A stretch of 15,141 nucleotides of DNA, from contig JAQYFM010000140.1 in NCBI GenBank assembly GCA_028723145.1, forward strand, positions 1 through 15,141, read 5' to 3'. Origin of the DNA: Spirochaetales bacterium. Lineage in GTDB: Bacteria > Spirochaetota > Spirochaetia > Sphaerochaetales > Sphaerochaetaceae. Position numbers and translations under genes: made by a program. Position 1 is the stretch's first letter. Each line of letters starts with the position of its first letter. Shown here piece by piece: positions 1-7,086 of this stretch. Under the pieces are notes generated by a model, which was given only the letters and a program-made list of their open reading frames with translations, ran no database searches and was not told the DNA's origin.

Positions 1-240
1 AACATCAAACATAAATATACTAAATAAAATCACTTCAGCTATCATACTTTAAAGAAAAATCATATATTATTCTATTTATTGATTCAAAACATATCTTATA
101 TATTTGACTGACCATAATATATTATATTTAATATTACATACGCAAGTTCTGTAATGTACAAGATTTGTCTTCATAATTTATGATATCATATGTATACGTT
201 TTATCAAATAGTATTTTACGCTTTCATCTTTGTAATTGAA
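1..240. other. AT-rich stretch without a recognisable gene
   Basis: I see no convincing coding frame, RNA gene or strong hairpin here. On the minus strand this is where the missing C-terminal half of the neighbouring ATPase gene would lie. I translated the stretch just after its stop in the other two frames and found short, low-complexity, quickly stopped peptides with no similarity to the expected domain. Confidence 0.5.
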
Positions 241-1191
241 TTACCGAGGATTCTCGCTTAATATCCTAAAGAAATCATCTATTGCATAATCATCTAAATC
301 AAACCTTATGTCAGTTACAAGCCTACTTAAATGAATAATATCTGCTCTAATTAACCATTCGATACTAGAATAATATTTCTGAGCCCTTCCTCCATTTTCA
401 ACTTCTTTGTATTGAAATTTATGGTTTTCTTTATCTAATAGTTGTTTTGCAAGAGAAAGATAACATTTTTCTGCTTTCACCTTTTCTGCTACAGATGCAT
501 AATGTGCTATATCATATTGATATCCCATAAGAAGATTTCTCTGTATTTTATCTATTGCTCTGAAATCTTTGGTATCAACATATTTTTGAACTACTTCAGG
601 CATACCTCCTATTGCGATATATTGTCTATAATATGACATCATTTGTGAATTTATTGCACTAGGAATTATAGAATTTGATTTAAGCGAATCTTTAATAAAG
701 TTTATCATTTCAGAAGATATTCCCATTGCCCATAAGAATTCTTCGAAATCAAGACCATATAGCTTTAGATAATCAACATATCCAACAGGGTATGAAGATG
801 CTCTCCTATAATCTATACCTAATAAAGAACTAGACGCAATTACATCAAATCGATTATCAATGGCCCAAAATTTAAGAGAAGTGATAGCCTCTTCACACTC
901 TTGAATTTCATCTAGGAAAATCAATATCTTTTTGGGTAAAATCTTCTTTTCTGGAAATCGAAATTTTAGCGCCATAATCATTTTATCAACAGATAAATCA
1001 CCTATGAAAATTTCACGTGCGGATGGTAGTTCTTTGAAATTTATTTCAATAAACTCTTTATAGTGATTTTGCGCAAAGTGTTCAATTAAATATGTTTTTC
1101 CTACCTGTCTTGGTCCTTGAACTAATAAACATTTTTTATTTTTTGTTTTTATCCAATTTTCGATTTCAGCAGTAGCTTTTCGATTTAACAT
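241..1191 (-). CDS. AAA ATPase (AAA_14/DUF4143 group), C-terminally truncated
   Basis: The N-terminal half is a P-loop ATPase: Walker A GPRQVGKT at residues 26-33, Walker B LIFLDEIQ at 90-97, a sensor-like VIASSSLLG at 118-125, then GYVDYLKLYGLDFEEFL at 137-153, typical of this group. The DUF4143 part begins after about residue 210 (YSSIEWLIRADIIHLSRLV) and reaches DDFFRIL, which normally continues into a conserved D-x-G-L-L segment; here five residues follow and the protein stops at 316. Relatives usually have about 400 or more residues, so roughly 100 are missing. Members occur in many copies in gut anaerobes and their biochemical role is poorly known. It stands alone, divergent from parE. 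The start at 1191 lacks a clear Shine-Dalgarno but lies below a plausible promoter. Family is secure; whether it still works is doubtful, so it may be a pseudogene. Confidence 0.8.
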   Translation of the reverse strand: MLNRKATAEIENWIKTKNKKCLLVQGPRQVGKTYLIEHFAQNHYKEFIEINFKELPSAREIFIGDLSVDKMIMALKFRFPEKKILPKKILIFLDEIQECEEAITSLKFWAIDNRFDVIASSSLLGIDYRRASSYPVGYVDYLKLYGLDFEEFLWAMGISSEMINFIKDSLKSNSIIPSAINSQMMSYYRQYIAIGGMPEVVQKYVDTKDFRAIDKIQRNLLMGYQYDIAHYASVAEKVKAEKCYLSLAKQLLDKENHKFQYKEVENGGRAQKYYSSIEWLIRADIIHLSRLVTDIRFDLDDYAIDDFFRILSENPR

Positions 1192-1209
1192 ATCTTAAAT
1201 CTAATTTAC

Positions 1210-1238
1210 AAAATATTACAATAATTACGATATATCAA
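1210..1238 (-). promoter_or_regulatory. Putative promoter of the truncated ATPase gene
   Basis: On the minus strand TTGATA (1238-1233) is followed after 17 bp by TATTTT (1215-1210), placing transcription start about a dozen bases before the ATG at 1191. The -35 box overlaps the nearer copy of the direct repeat at 1234-1250. Confidence 0.45.
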
Positions 1239-1283
1239 CATTTTAGAAAGCAAAAATGTATAACTAATCAACATTTTGGAAAG
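1234..1283. repeat. Two-copy 17-bp direct repeat, possible operator
   Basis: ATCAACATTTTAGAAAG (1234-1250) and ATCAACATTTTGGAAAG (1267-1283) differ at one base and start 33 bp apart, about three helical turns. The nearer copy overlaps the -35 box of the minus-strand ATPase promoter, so autoregulation or repression at that promoter is a reasonable inference. No copy was noticed elsewhere in the window. Confidence 0.6.
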
Positions 1284-1342
1284 ATTTATTTCTTATCTAG
1301 TCTTAAAACACTTTTTATATATCGGTTGAAATATTAAGAAAT

Positions 1343-1385
1343 CTTAGGTACGGAGAATACTATGGCTCATTAGTGTACCTTTAAG
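1343..1385 (+). promoter_or_regulatory. Inverted repeat with a three-codon mini-ORF upstream of parE
   Basis: AGGTAC (1346-1351) pairs with GTACCT (1375-1380); ACTA (1359-1362) and TAGT (1371-1374) could pair inside. The loop carries GGAG (1352-1355), six spaced bases, then ATG GCT CAT TAG (1362-1373): a ribosome binding site with a three-codon frame. It could be a leader peptide or the remnant of an old gene start. If the promoter at 1394-1423 is the only one for parE, this element is not transcribed with it. Confidence 0.3.
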
Positions 1386-1393
1386 TTAAAAAC

Positions 1394-1423
1394 TTGCCAT
1401 TTAGTTTGCAATTTTGAGATAAT
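1394..1423 (+). promoter_or_regulatory. Putative parE operon promoter close to the start codon
   Basis: TTGCCA (1394-1399), an 18-bp spacer and GATAAT (1418-1423) each match the consensus boxes at five of six positions. Transcription would start near 1430, only a few bases before the ATG at 1433, consistent with the lack of a Shine-Dalgarno. Confidence 0.45.
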
Positions 1424-1432
1424 TTTTAGATA

Positions 1433-3247
1433 ATGAACATTATGGCAAATAAATACGATGAAGATAACATAAAATCCCTTTCATCCCTAGAGCACATTAG
1501 ATTAAGACCTGGAATGTATATCGGACGTCTAGGAAATGGCTCACACGTTGATGATGGTATTTACATTCTCCTAAAAGAAGTAATCGATAATAGTATCGAT
1601 GAGTTTATTATGGGTGCAGGTTCTAGGATTAATGTAACAGTCCTAGATAATAAGGTTTCTGTAAGAGACTTTGGACGTGGTATTCCTTTAGGAAAGATTG
1701 TTGATTGTGTATCTATTATCAATACTGGTGCAAAATATGATTCAGAAGCTTTCCAATTCTCTGTTGGATTAAATGGTGTTGGTACTAAAGCAGTAAATGC
1801 ACTTTCATCGTATTTCTCTGTTACATCCTATCGTGATGGAGAATATGCTTCTGCAACCTTTGAAAAAGGTGTTCAAGTTGGAAGAGTTAAAAAAGGAAGT
1901 ACAAATGAACCTAACGGTACATTTGTTACTTTTACACCAGACCCAGAACTATTTATTGATTACAACTACAATGAAGAGTTCATAAAAGAAAGACTTTGGA
2001 ACTACGCTTACTTAAATACAGGCCTAACAATTGAGTTTAATAAGAGAATAATTAAGAGCCAACATGGCCTTATGGACCTATTAAGCAAGAATGTTGGAAG
2101 TGATGGCTTATATCCTATTATTTATTATAAGGGGCAACGTCTTGAATTTGCCTTTACTCATACATCAAGTTATGGTGAATCTTATTATTCTTATGTAAAT
2201 GGACAACATACAAGTGATGGAGGTACTCATTTATCAGCTTTTAAGGAAGGATTATTAAAAGGTATAAATGAATACTATAAAAAAAACTGGAATGCTCCTG
2301 AAATCAGAGATGGTATTTGTGGTGCAATAAGTGTAAAGGTTCAAGATCCTATATTTGAAAGTCAAACTAAGAATAAGCTTGGAAATACTGAAATTCGTTC
2401 CTGGATTGTGAATGAAGTTAAGGAAGCTGTCATTGATGCTTTGATGAAAAATAGTGAAACAGCTACTGCGCTTTCAAATAAAATAGCGACTAATGAGCGA
2501 ATTCATAAGGAAGAAAGTGCTGTTCGTAATGGTGCTCGTGAAATGGCCAAAAAGGTATCTATCAACATACCTAAGCTTAAGGAATGTCGCTACCATTTAA
2601 ACTCTTATCCTAAGGCCCATGAAAGAGAAGCTCATAACTCTATGATTTTCTTAACTGAGGGTGATTCTGCTGCTGGAACAATTAATAAAACAAGGGATGT
2701 TCAAACTCAAGCTGTATTTGCACTACGTGGTAAGCCATTTAATGTCTTTGGAAAGAGTAGAAAAGCAATATATGAAAACCAAGAGCTTTATAACATCATG
2801 GTTGCGTTAGGACTAGAAAATGGAGATCTTGAAAACTTAAGGTATTCTAAAGTTGTCATTGCAACCGATGCCGATGTCGATGGCTATCATATTAGAAATT
2901 TATTAATGACTTACTTTATTACCTTCTTTGAAGATCTTGTTACTTCAGGACGTGTTTTTATCCTTGATACCCCTCTATTTAGAGTTAGAAATAAAAAAGT
3001 AACAGTATATTGTTACTCTGAAAAAGAAAAGGATGCTGCGCTTGAACAGATTAAGAGTCCAGAGGTAACTAGGTTCAAAGGTCTTGGTGAAATCAGTCCT
3101 AGTGAGTTTGGTCAGTTTATTGGTGAAGATATTAGATTAATACCTGTAACAATTGAGAGTATGACTCAAGTAAGGCAGAAGATGGAATTTTATATGGGTA
3201 ACAATACCCCAGAGAGAAGAGAATACATAATGGAGAACTTAAGATAA
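1433..3247 (+). CDS. parE: DNA topoisomerase IV subunit B (ParE)
   Basis: ATPase subunit of topoisomerase IV, which decatenates and relaxes DNA together with ParC. Counting from 1433, the GHKL ATPase carries EVIDNSIDE at 49-57 (probable catalytic Glu49, Mg-binding Asn53), GRGIP at 81-85 and the lid VGLNGVGTKAVNALS at 111-125; the transducer has QTK at 311-313. The TOPRIM domain has EGDSAAG at 409-415, LRGKPFNV at 431-438 and the metal-binding DADVDG at 479-484, followed by RFKGLGE at 547-553. Length (604) is normal for ParE and lacks the insert of many proteobacterial GyrBs. The next gene starts one base after the stop and is the A subunit. I call ParE rather than GyrB from this pairing and from ParC's lack of a GyrA box. 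Start is uncertain: ATG 1442 (MANKYDED) is equally possible; neither has a Shine-Dalgarno. Confidence 0.93.
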   Translation: MNIMANKYDEDNIKSLSSLEHIRLRPGMYIGRLGNGSHVDDGIYILLKEVIDNSIDEFIMGAGSRINVTVLDNKVSVRDFGRGIPLGKIVDCVSIINTGAKYDSEAFQFSVGLNGVGTKAVNALSSYFSVTSYRDGEYASATFEKGVQVGRVKKGSTNEPNGTFVTFTPDPELFIDYNYNEEFIKERLWNYAYLNTGLTIEFNKRIIKSQHGLMDLLSKNVGSDGLYPIIYYKGQRLEFAFTHTSSYGESYYSYVNGQHTSDGGTHLSAFKEGLLKGINEYYKKNWNAPEIRDGICGAISVKVQDPIFESQTKNKLGNTEIRSWIVNEVKEAVIDALMKNSETATALSNKIATNERIHKEESAVRNGAREMAKKVSINIPKLKECRYHLNSYPKAHEREAHNSMIFLTEGDSAAGTINKTRDVQTQAVFALRGKPFNVFGKSRKAIYENQELYNIMVALGLENGDLENLRYSKVVIATDADVDGYHIRNLLMTYFITFFEDLVTSGRVFILDTPLFRVRNKKVTVYCYSEKEKDAALEQIKSPEVTRFKGLGEISPSEFGQFIGEDIRLIPVTIESMTQVRQKMEFYMGNNTPERREYIMENLR

Positions 3248-3248
3248 T

Positions 3249-5240
3249 ATGTCACACGTAACAAAGATATTTGATGAAAACTTCATAGAGTATGCTTCCT
3301 ATGTTATCCGTGATAGAGCAATTCCTGATATTTTAGATGGATTTAAACCAGTTCAGAGAAGAATTATCCACACTCTTTTAGAGATGGATGATGGAAGATA
3401 TCATAAGGTTGCAAACGTTGTTGGTGCAACGATGAAATACCATCCTCATGGTGATGCTTCAATATATGAAGCCTTAGTAAACTTAACTAACTGTAACTTA
3501 TTTATTGAAGGCCAAGGTAACTTCGGTAACTTTTTAACAGGTGATGGAGCTGCTGCCGGAAGATATATTGAGTGTAGATTACTTCCTTTTGCAAGAAAGG
3601 TTCTCTATAACCCGGAAATAACTGAATATGTTGATTCTTACGATGGAAGAAATAAAGAACCTGTAGTATTCCCTGCTAAAATACCTGTAGTAGTAGTCCA
3701 AGGTACAAGTGGTATAGCAGTAGGTATGAAGACAGATATTCTACCTCACAACTTAATTGAAGTACTTGATGCTCAAGCTGCTGTATTAAGAGGTGAAGAA
3801 ATAGCACTATATCCTGATTTTCCTGGTGGTGGTATAGTCGATGTATCAGCTTACGATGATGGTAGGGGAAGTGTAAATGTTCGTGCAAGGCTCGATACTT
3901 CAGACCCTAAAAAGATTGTTATTACTGAGCTTCCATATGGTGTTACTAGTGAGCAGATGATTGATTCAATTGAAGATGCTGCTAAAAAAGGTAAGCTTCA
4001 TATTGCTTCAATTAATGACTTTACCGCTGAGAGTGCAAATATCGAAATAAATTTACAGCGAAATACATATACAAAGGATATGGTCGATGCGCTGTATGCA
4101 TATACTAAGTGTGAAAATAAAATTGCAGTTAATCCAATTGTAATTGTTGATAATCTTCCAAAAGTTGTATCAATTACAGAGATGGTAAAGTTCCATGCTA
4201 ATCACTTAGTCGATACTCTTATTAAAGAGCTCAATATCGAGAAAAGTCATCTAGAAGATCGCTTACATGCAAGGACTTTAGAGCGAATTTTTATCGAAGA
4301 AAGAATTTATAAGCGAATTGAAAACAAAAAAACTCAAGAAGCTGTAGTTAATGCTGTTATTACTGGATTTGCTCCATTTAAAGAAGAATTATTCAGAGAC
4401 ATTGATGCTGATGATGTTGATCGTCTCTTAAAGATACCAATTAGAAGAATTTCTTTATTTGATATTGAGAAAAATAGAAGTGAGATTGAAGAAATTAATG
4501 CAGCTATTAATCTTTGTAATGAGCGCTTAGCGAATATTACTGATTATGCTCTTTCATATATCGATGAACTTAAAGCAATGGTAGACGAGAGCGTTTGGGC
4601 AAGAAAGACAGAAATTGGTTCTTTCGGAGTAACAGATGCTAAACAAATTGCAGTAAGAAACTTAGAGCTAAAGTATGATGAAGCAACAGGTTACATTGGT
4701 ACAAATCTAAAAACTGGTGAAACTCTATTAAAGGTTTCTAGCTATGATAAAATCTTTTATATGAGGAAGGATGGTTGCTATAGAGTAATCAATGTTTCTG
4801 AAAAAGAGTTTATTGGAACAGATGGAATTTTCTACATAAATTATGCAGAAAAAGAATTACTTCAAAATGTTATCTTTACTGTTATTTATAGAGAAAAAGA
4901 ATCAAAATTCTACTTTATTAATAGATTCACTATTTCATCCTTTATAACAGGAAAATTATATTCAATCTTACCTCAAGGTAATTATAAACTTGTTAAGTTA
5001 TCAACATTTCCAAATGCAATAATTACTGCAAAGTATAAGCCTGGATGTGGTTATAGAGTTATGGAAGAAACATTCCGTTTTGCAGATTTCTCAGTTAGAA
5101 AGTCTGCTACAACTAGTGGTATGAAGCTTATTACAAAGCAACTTGCTTCCTTAACACTAAGACAAATTAAGGACTCTTCAACTAGTGAGGAAGCTGAGCC
5201 AACTCTATTTGATGAAGAATCAAAGGAAGATAATAAATGA
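3249..5240 (+). CDS. parC: DNA topoisomerase IV subunit A (ParC)
   Basis: Breakage-reunion subunit of topoisomerase IV. The N-terminus has FIEYASYVIRDRAIPD and DGFKPVQRRI (residues 12-40), the winged-helix helix YHPHGDASIYEALV (64-77) and the active-site pair Arg105-Tyr106 in AAAGRYIECRL. A tower and coiled-coil region follows (LHARTLERIFIEERIYKRIENKKTQ begins near residue 338). The C-terminal part from about 490 is short, and I find no GyrA box, which favours ParC over GyrA. At 663 residues it is shorter than Bacteroidetes ParC (over 800) and about the size I recall for spirochaetes. The last 25 residues are acidic and contain EPTLF (650-654). The residue matching GyrA Ser83 is Ala70. One base separates it from parE, so co-translation is likely, and rluA overlaps its stop by four bases. 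Confidence 0.92.
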   Translation: MSHVTKIFDENFIEYASYVIRDRAIPDILDGFKPVQRRIIHTLLEMDDGRYHKVANVVGATMKYHPHGDASIYEALVNLTNCNLFIEGQGNFGNFLTGDGAAAGRYIECRLLPFARKVLYNPEITEYVDSYDGRNKEPVVFPAKIPVVVVQGTSGIAVGMKTDILPHNLIEVLDAQAAVLRGEEIALYPDFPGGGIVDVSAYDDGRGSVNVRARLDTSDPKKIVITELPYGVTSEQMIDSIEDAAKKGKLHIASINDFTAESANIEINLQRNTYTKDMVDALYAYTKCENKIAVNPIVIVDNLPKVVSITEMVKFHANHLVDTLIKELNIEKSHLEDRLHARTLERIFIEERIYKRIENKKTQEAVVNAVITGFAPFKEELFRDIDADDVDRLLKIPIRRISLFDIEKNRSEIEEINAAINLCNERLANITDYALSYIDELKAMVDESVWARKTEIGSFGVTDAKQIAVRNLELKYDEATGYIGTNLKTGETLLKVSSYDKIFYMRKDGCYRVINVSEKEFIGTDGIFYINYAEKELLQNVIFTVIYREKESKFYFINRFTISSFITGKLYSILPQGNYKLVKLSTFPNAIITAKYKPGCGYRVMEETFRFADFSVRKSATTSGMKLITKQLASLTLRQIKDSSTSEEAEPTLFDEESKEDNK

Positions 5241-5923
5241 ACGATTTAAAGAGTAGAATCTTATATGAGGATAACCATTTAATCATAATAAATAAACTTC
5301 CTGGAGAGCTTGTGCAGGGAGATGAAACTGGCGATATTACTCTAGCTGATAAGGTTAAAGAGTATTTAAAGATAACTTACAATAAGCCGGGTAACGTTTA
5401 TCTTGGAATCCCACATCGTTTAGATCGTCCAACTAGTGGTATTGTTGTTTATGCAAAGACTGAGAAGGCTTTAGTTAGATTAAATGAAGCCTTTAAGGGC
5501 TCTAGTGTTAAAAAGACATATTGGGCAGTAGTTGATAATATGCCTAAGAAAACAGAGTCAACATTAATTCACTATATTGTAAGAAATAGTGCAAATAATA
5601 AGAGCGTTGCTTATCCCAAAGAGATAAAGGGAAGCAAGCTTGCTAAGCTTGATTATCGTTTAATTGGAAGTAGCGATAAATATTATCTAATTGAAATTGC
5701 ACTTCATACTGGACGCCATCATCAAATTAGAGCACAGCTTGCTGCTATTGGCCTTCATATTAAGGGTGACTTAAAGTATGGCTTCCCACGTTCAAACCCA
5801 GATGGTGGAATACACCTTCATGCTAGAAAAATTGTATTTACCCATCCTGTAAAAAAGGAGGAGATTACAATTACTGCACCTCCTCCTCATGATAGTGTTT
5901 GGGATTATTTTGCTAAGCTATAA
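5237..5923 (+). CDS. RluA-family RNA pseudouridine synthase without S4 domain
   Basis: Isomerises uridine to pseudouridine in structured RNA, probably rRNA or tRNA; the target cannot be read from sequence. The 228-residue protein is only the catalytic domain: RILYEDNHLIIINKLPGELVQ at 7-27, the catalytic motif PHRLDRPTSG at 59-68 with Asp63, a late LHTGRHHQIRAQLAAIG, then GDLKYG and HARKIVFTHP. No S4 RNA-binding domain precedes it. Its ATG lies in the parC stop (ATGA, 4-bp overlap), so translation is probably coupled to topoisomerase IV. It converges on the alcohol dehydrogenase gene and overlaps its end by 19 bp. Family assignment is firm; a specific Rlu name is not justified. Confidence 0.9.
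   Translation: MNDLKSRILYEDNHLIIINKLPGELVQGDETGDITLADKVKEYLKITYNKPGNVYLGIPHRLDRPTSGIVVYAKTEKALVRLNEAFKGSSVKKTYWAVVDNMPKKTESTLIHYIVRNSANNKSVAYPKEIKGSKLAKLDYRLIGSSDKYYLIEIALHTGRHHQIRAQLAAIGLHIKGDLKYGFPRSNPDGGIHLHARKIVFTHPVKKEEITITAPPPHDSVWDYFAKL
5851..5887 (-). terminator. Intrinsic terminator of the dehydrogenase operon, inside rluA
   Basis: Read on the minus strand, AGGAGGAG (5887-5880) pairs with CTCCTCCT (5863-5856), with further T-A and G-U pairs possible, and is followed directly by a run of T to 5851. It lies 18 bases beyond the dehydrogenase stop at 5905 and within the last codons of rluA. On the plus strand no T-run follows, so it should act on the minus-strand transcript only. Confidence 0.6.
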
Positions 5924-7086
5924 ATAGCTTTAATTCTATCGTGGTCGAGAGTCATAAAAGAACCAAGAGTACGCTTGCCATAAAAAGTTGCTTTTGTGGC
6001 AAGCTCTTCAAGTTGGTCATCTGTAAGGTTAATACCAAAATCAGAGATTCTAATTGGCATATCGAGACTCTTAAAGAACGCTTCTGTTGTATCAATTGCT
6101 CTATTTGCATCTTTGTCTTCATCACCAGTTAATTCAAGGCCAAATACCTCATGACCAAAGAATGCAAAGCGCTTTGGATTTTCTTTATATACATAACGAG
6201 CCCAAGTTGACCAAATTGCTGAAAGACCTGCTCCATGAGCAACATCAAACATACCAGATAATTCATGCTCCATTTGATGGCAAGCCCAGTCTCCTCGAGC
6301 ATCATTACCAAAACCAGTAAAGCCATTGTGTGATACACTAGACGCCCACATGATATTTGCTCTAGCTTCATAGTTTTCTGGTTCTTTTAATGCAATAGGA
6401 CCATACTTTACCATAGTTCTTAATAGTGCTGTTGCCATATTATCTGTAAAGCAAAGAGTATTACCTTTAATGAAGAAACGTTCCATTGTATGCATCATGA
6501 TATCAACAACAGCACAAGCTGTTTGGTACTTTGGAAGAGAGTAGGTATACTCTGGATCTAAAAGAGCAAACTTTAGTCTACAATAATCTGTATTACATCC
6601 TCTCTTTAATCCACCATCATCGTTAGTAATTACTGAGGAGTCACTCATCTCAGAACCAGCTGCAGCCATGGTAAGAATACAGCCAATACTCATACAAGCT
6701 TTAGGAGATGCCTTTTGAGAGTAGAAATCCCATACATCCCCATCGTAAAGACTTCCATAACCAATAGCTTTAGAACTATCAATTACAGAACCACCTCCAA
6801 TTGCAAGAATAAAATCAATACTTTCATTCTTTACAATTTCAACGCCTTTTCTAACTAAACTAACACGAGGGTTAGGTACTACTCCTCCAAGAGTAAATAC
6901 CTCAATTTCAGCATTTTCTAGAATATTTATTACACTATTAAGAAGACCATTCTTCTTAATTCTATCTGAACCATAGTGGATGAGAACCTTCTTAGCACCC
7001 ACTTTTTTAAGTTCGTTTCCAACCTCTTTATATGCATCCTTACCCAATAAAACATGAGTTGGAGTGTAGTAACTTGCTAAAGCCAT
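5905..7086 (-). CDS. Iron-type alcohol dehydrogenase (butanol/aldehyde reductase-like)
   Basis: Group III metal-dependent alcohol dehydrogenase of 393 residues, normal length, cytoplasmic. It most resembles BdhA/YqhD enzymes, which reduce aldehydes with NAD(P)H. The N-terminal dinucleotide domain has YGSDRIKKNG at 38-47 and AIGGGSVIDSSKAIG at 95-109. The metal ligands are recognisable as Asp195 and His199 (VVDIMMHTMERF), His270 (HQMEHELSG) and His284 (DVAHGAGL), with spacing like YqhD Asp194/His198/His267/His281. AAGSEMSD at 142-149 is also typical. The start at 7086 has AAGGAG (7100-7095) eight bases upstream and overlaps the preceding gene by 10 bp, so the two form an operon. A likely role is disposal of reducing power during fermentation; substrate and cofactor preference are not shown by the sequence. 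Confidence 0.9.
   Translation of the reverse strand: MALASYYTPTHVLLGKDAYKEVGNELKKVGAKKVLIHYGSDRIKKNGLLNSVINILENAEIEVFTLGGVVPNPRVSLVRKGVEIVKNESIDFILAIGGGSVIDSSKAIGYGSLYDGDVWDFYSQKASPKACMSIGCILTMAAAGSEMSDSSVITNDDGGLKRGCNTDYCRLKFALLDPEYTYSLPKYQTACAVVDIMMHTMERFFIKGNTLCFTDNMATALLRTMVKYGPIALKEPENYEARANIMWASSVSHNGFTGFGNDARGDWACHQMEHELSGMFDVAHGAGLSAIWSTWARYVYKENPKRFAFFGHEVFGLELTGDEDKDANRAIDTTEAFFKSLDMPIRISDFGINLTDDQLEELATKATFYGKRTLGSFMTLDHDRIKAIYSLAK

Noticed and set aside
1..270. Frameshifted continuation of the truncated ATPase
   Set aside because: Translating the bases beyond its stop in the other two frames gave no D-x-G-L-L or later DUF4143-like sequence before stops.
1433..5240. Reading the topoisomerase genes as gyrB-gyrA
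   Set aside because: The A subunit lacks a recognisable GyrA box and is short; ParE/ParC fits better. A genome with both pairs would settle it.
6087..6371. Open frames on both strands within the alcohol dehydrogenase gene
   Set aside because: They overlap the conserved metal-binding region of the real gene; translations show no family features and no ribosome site.
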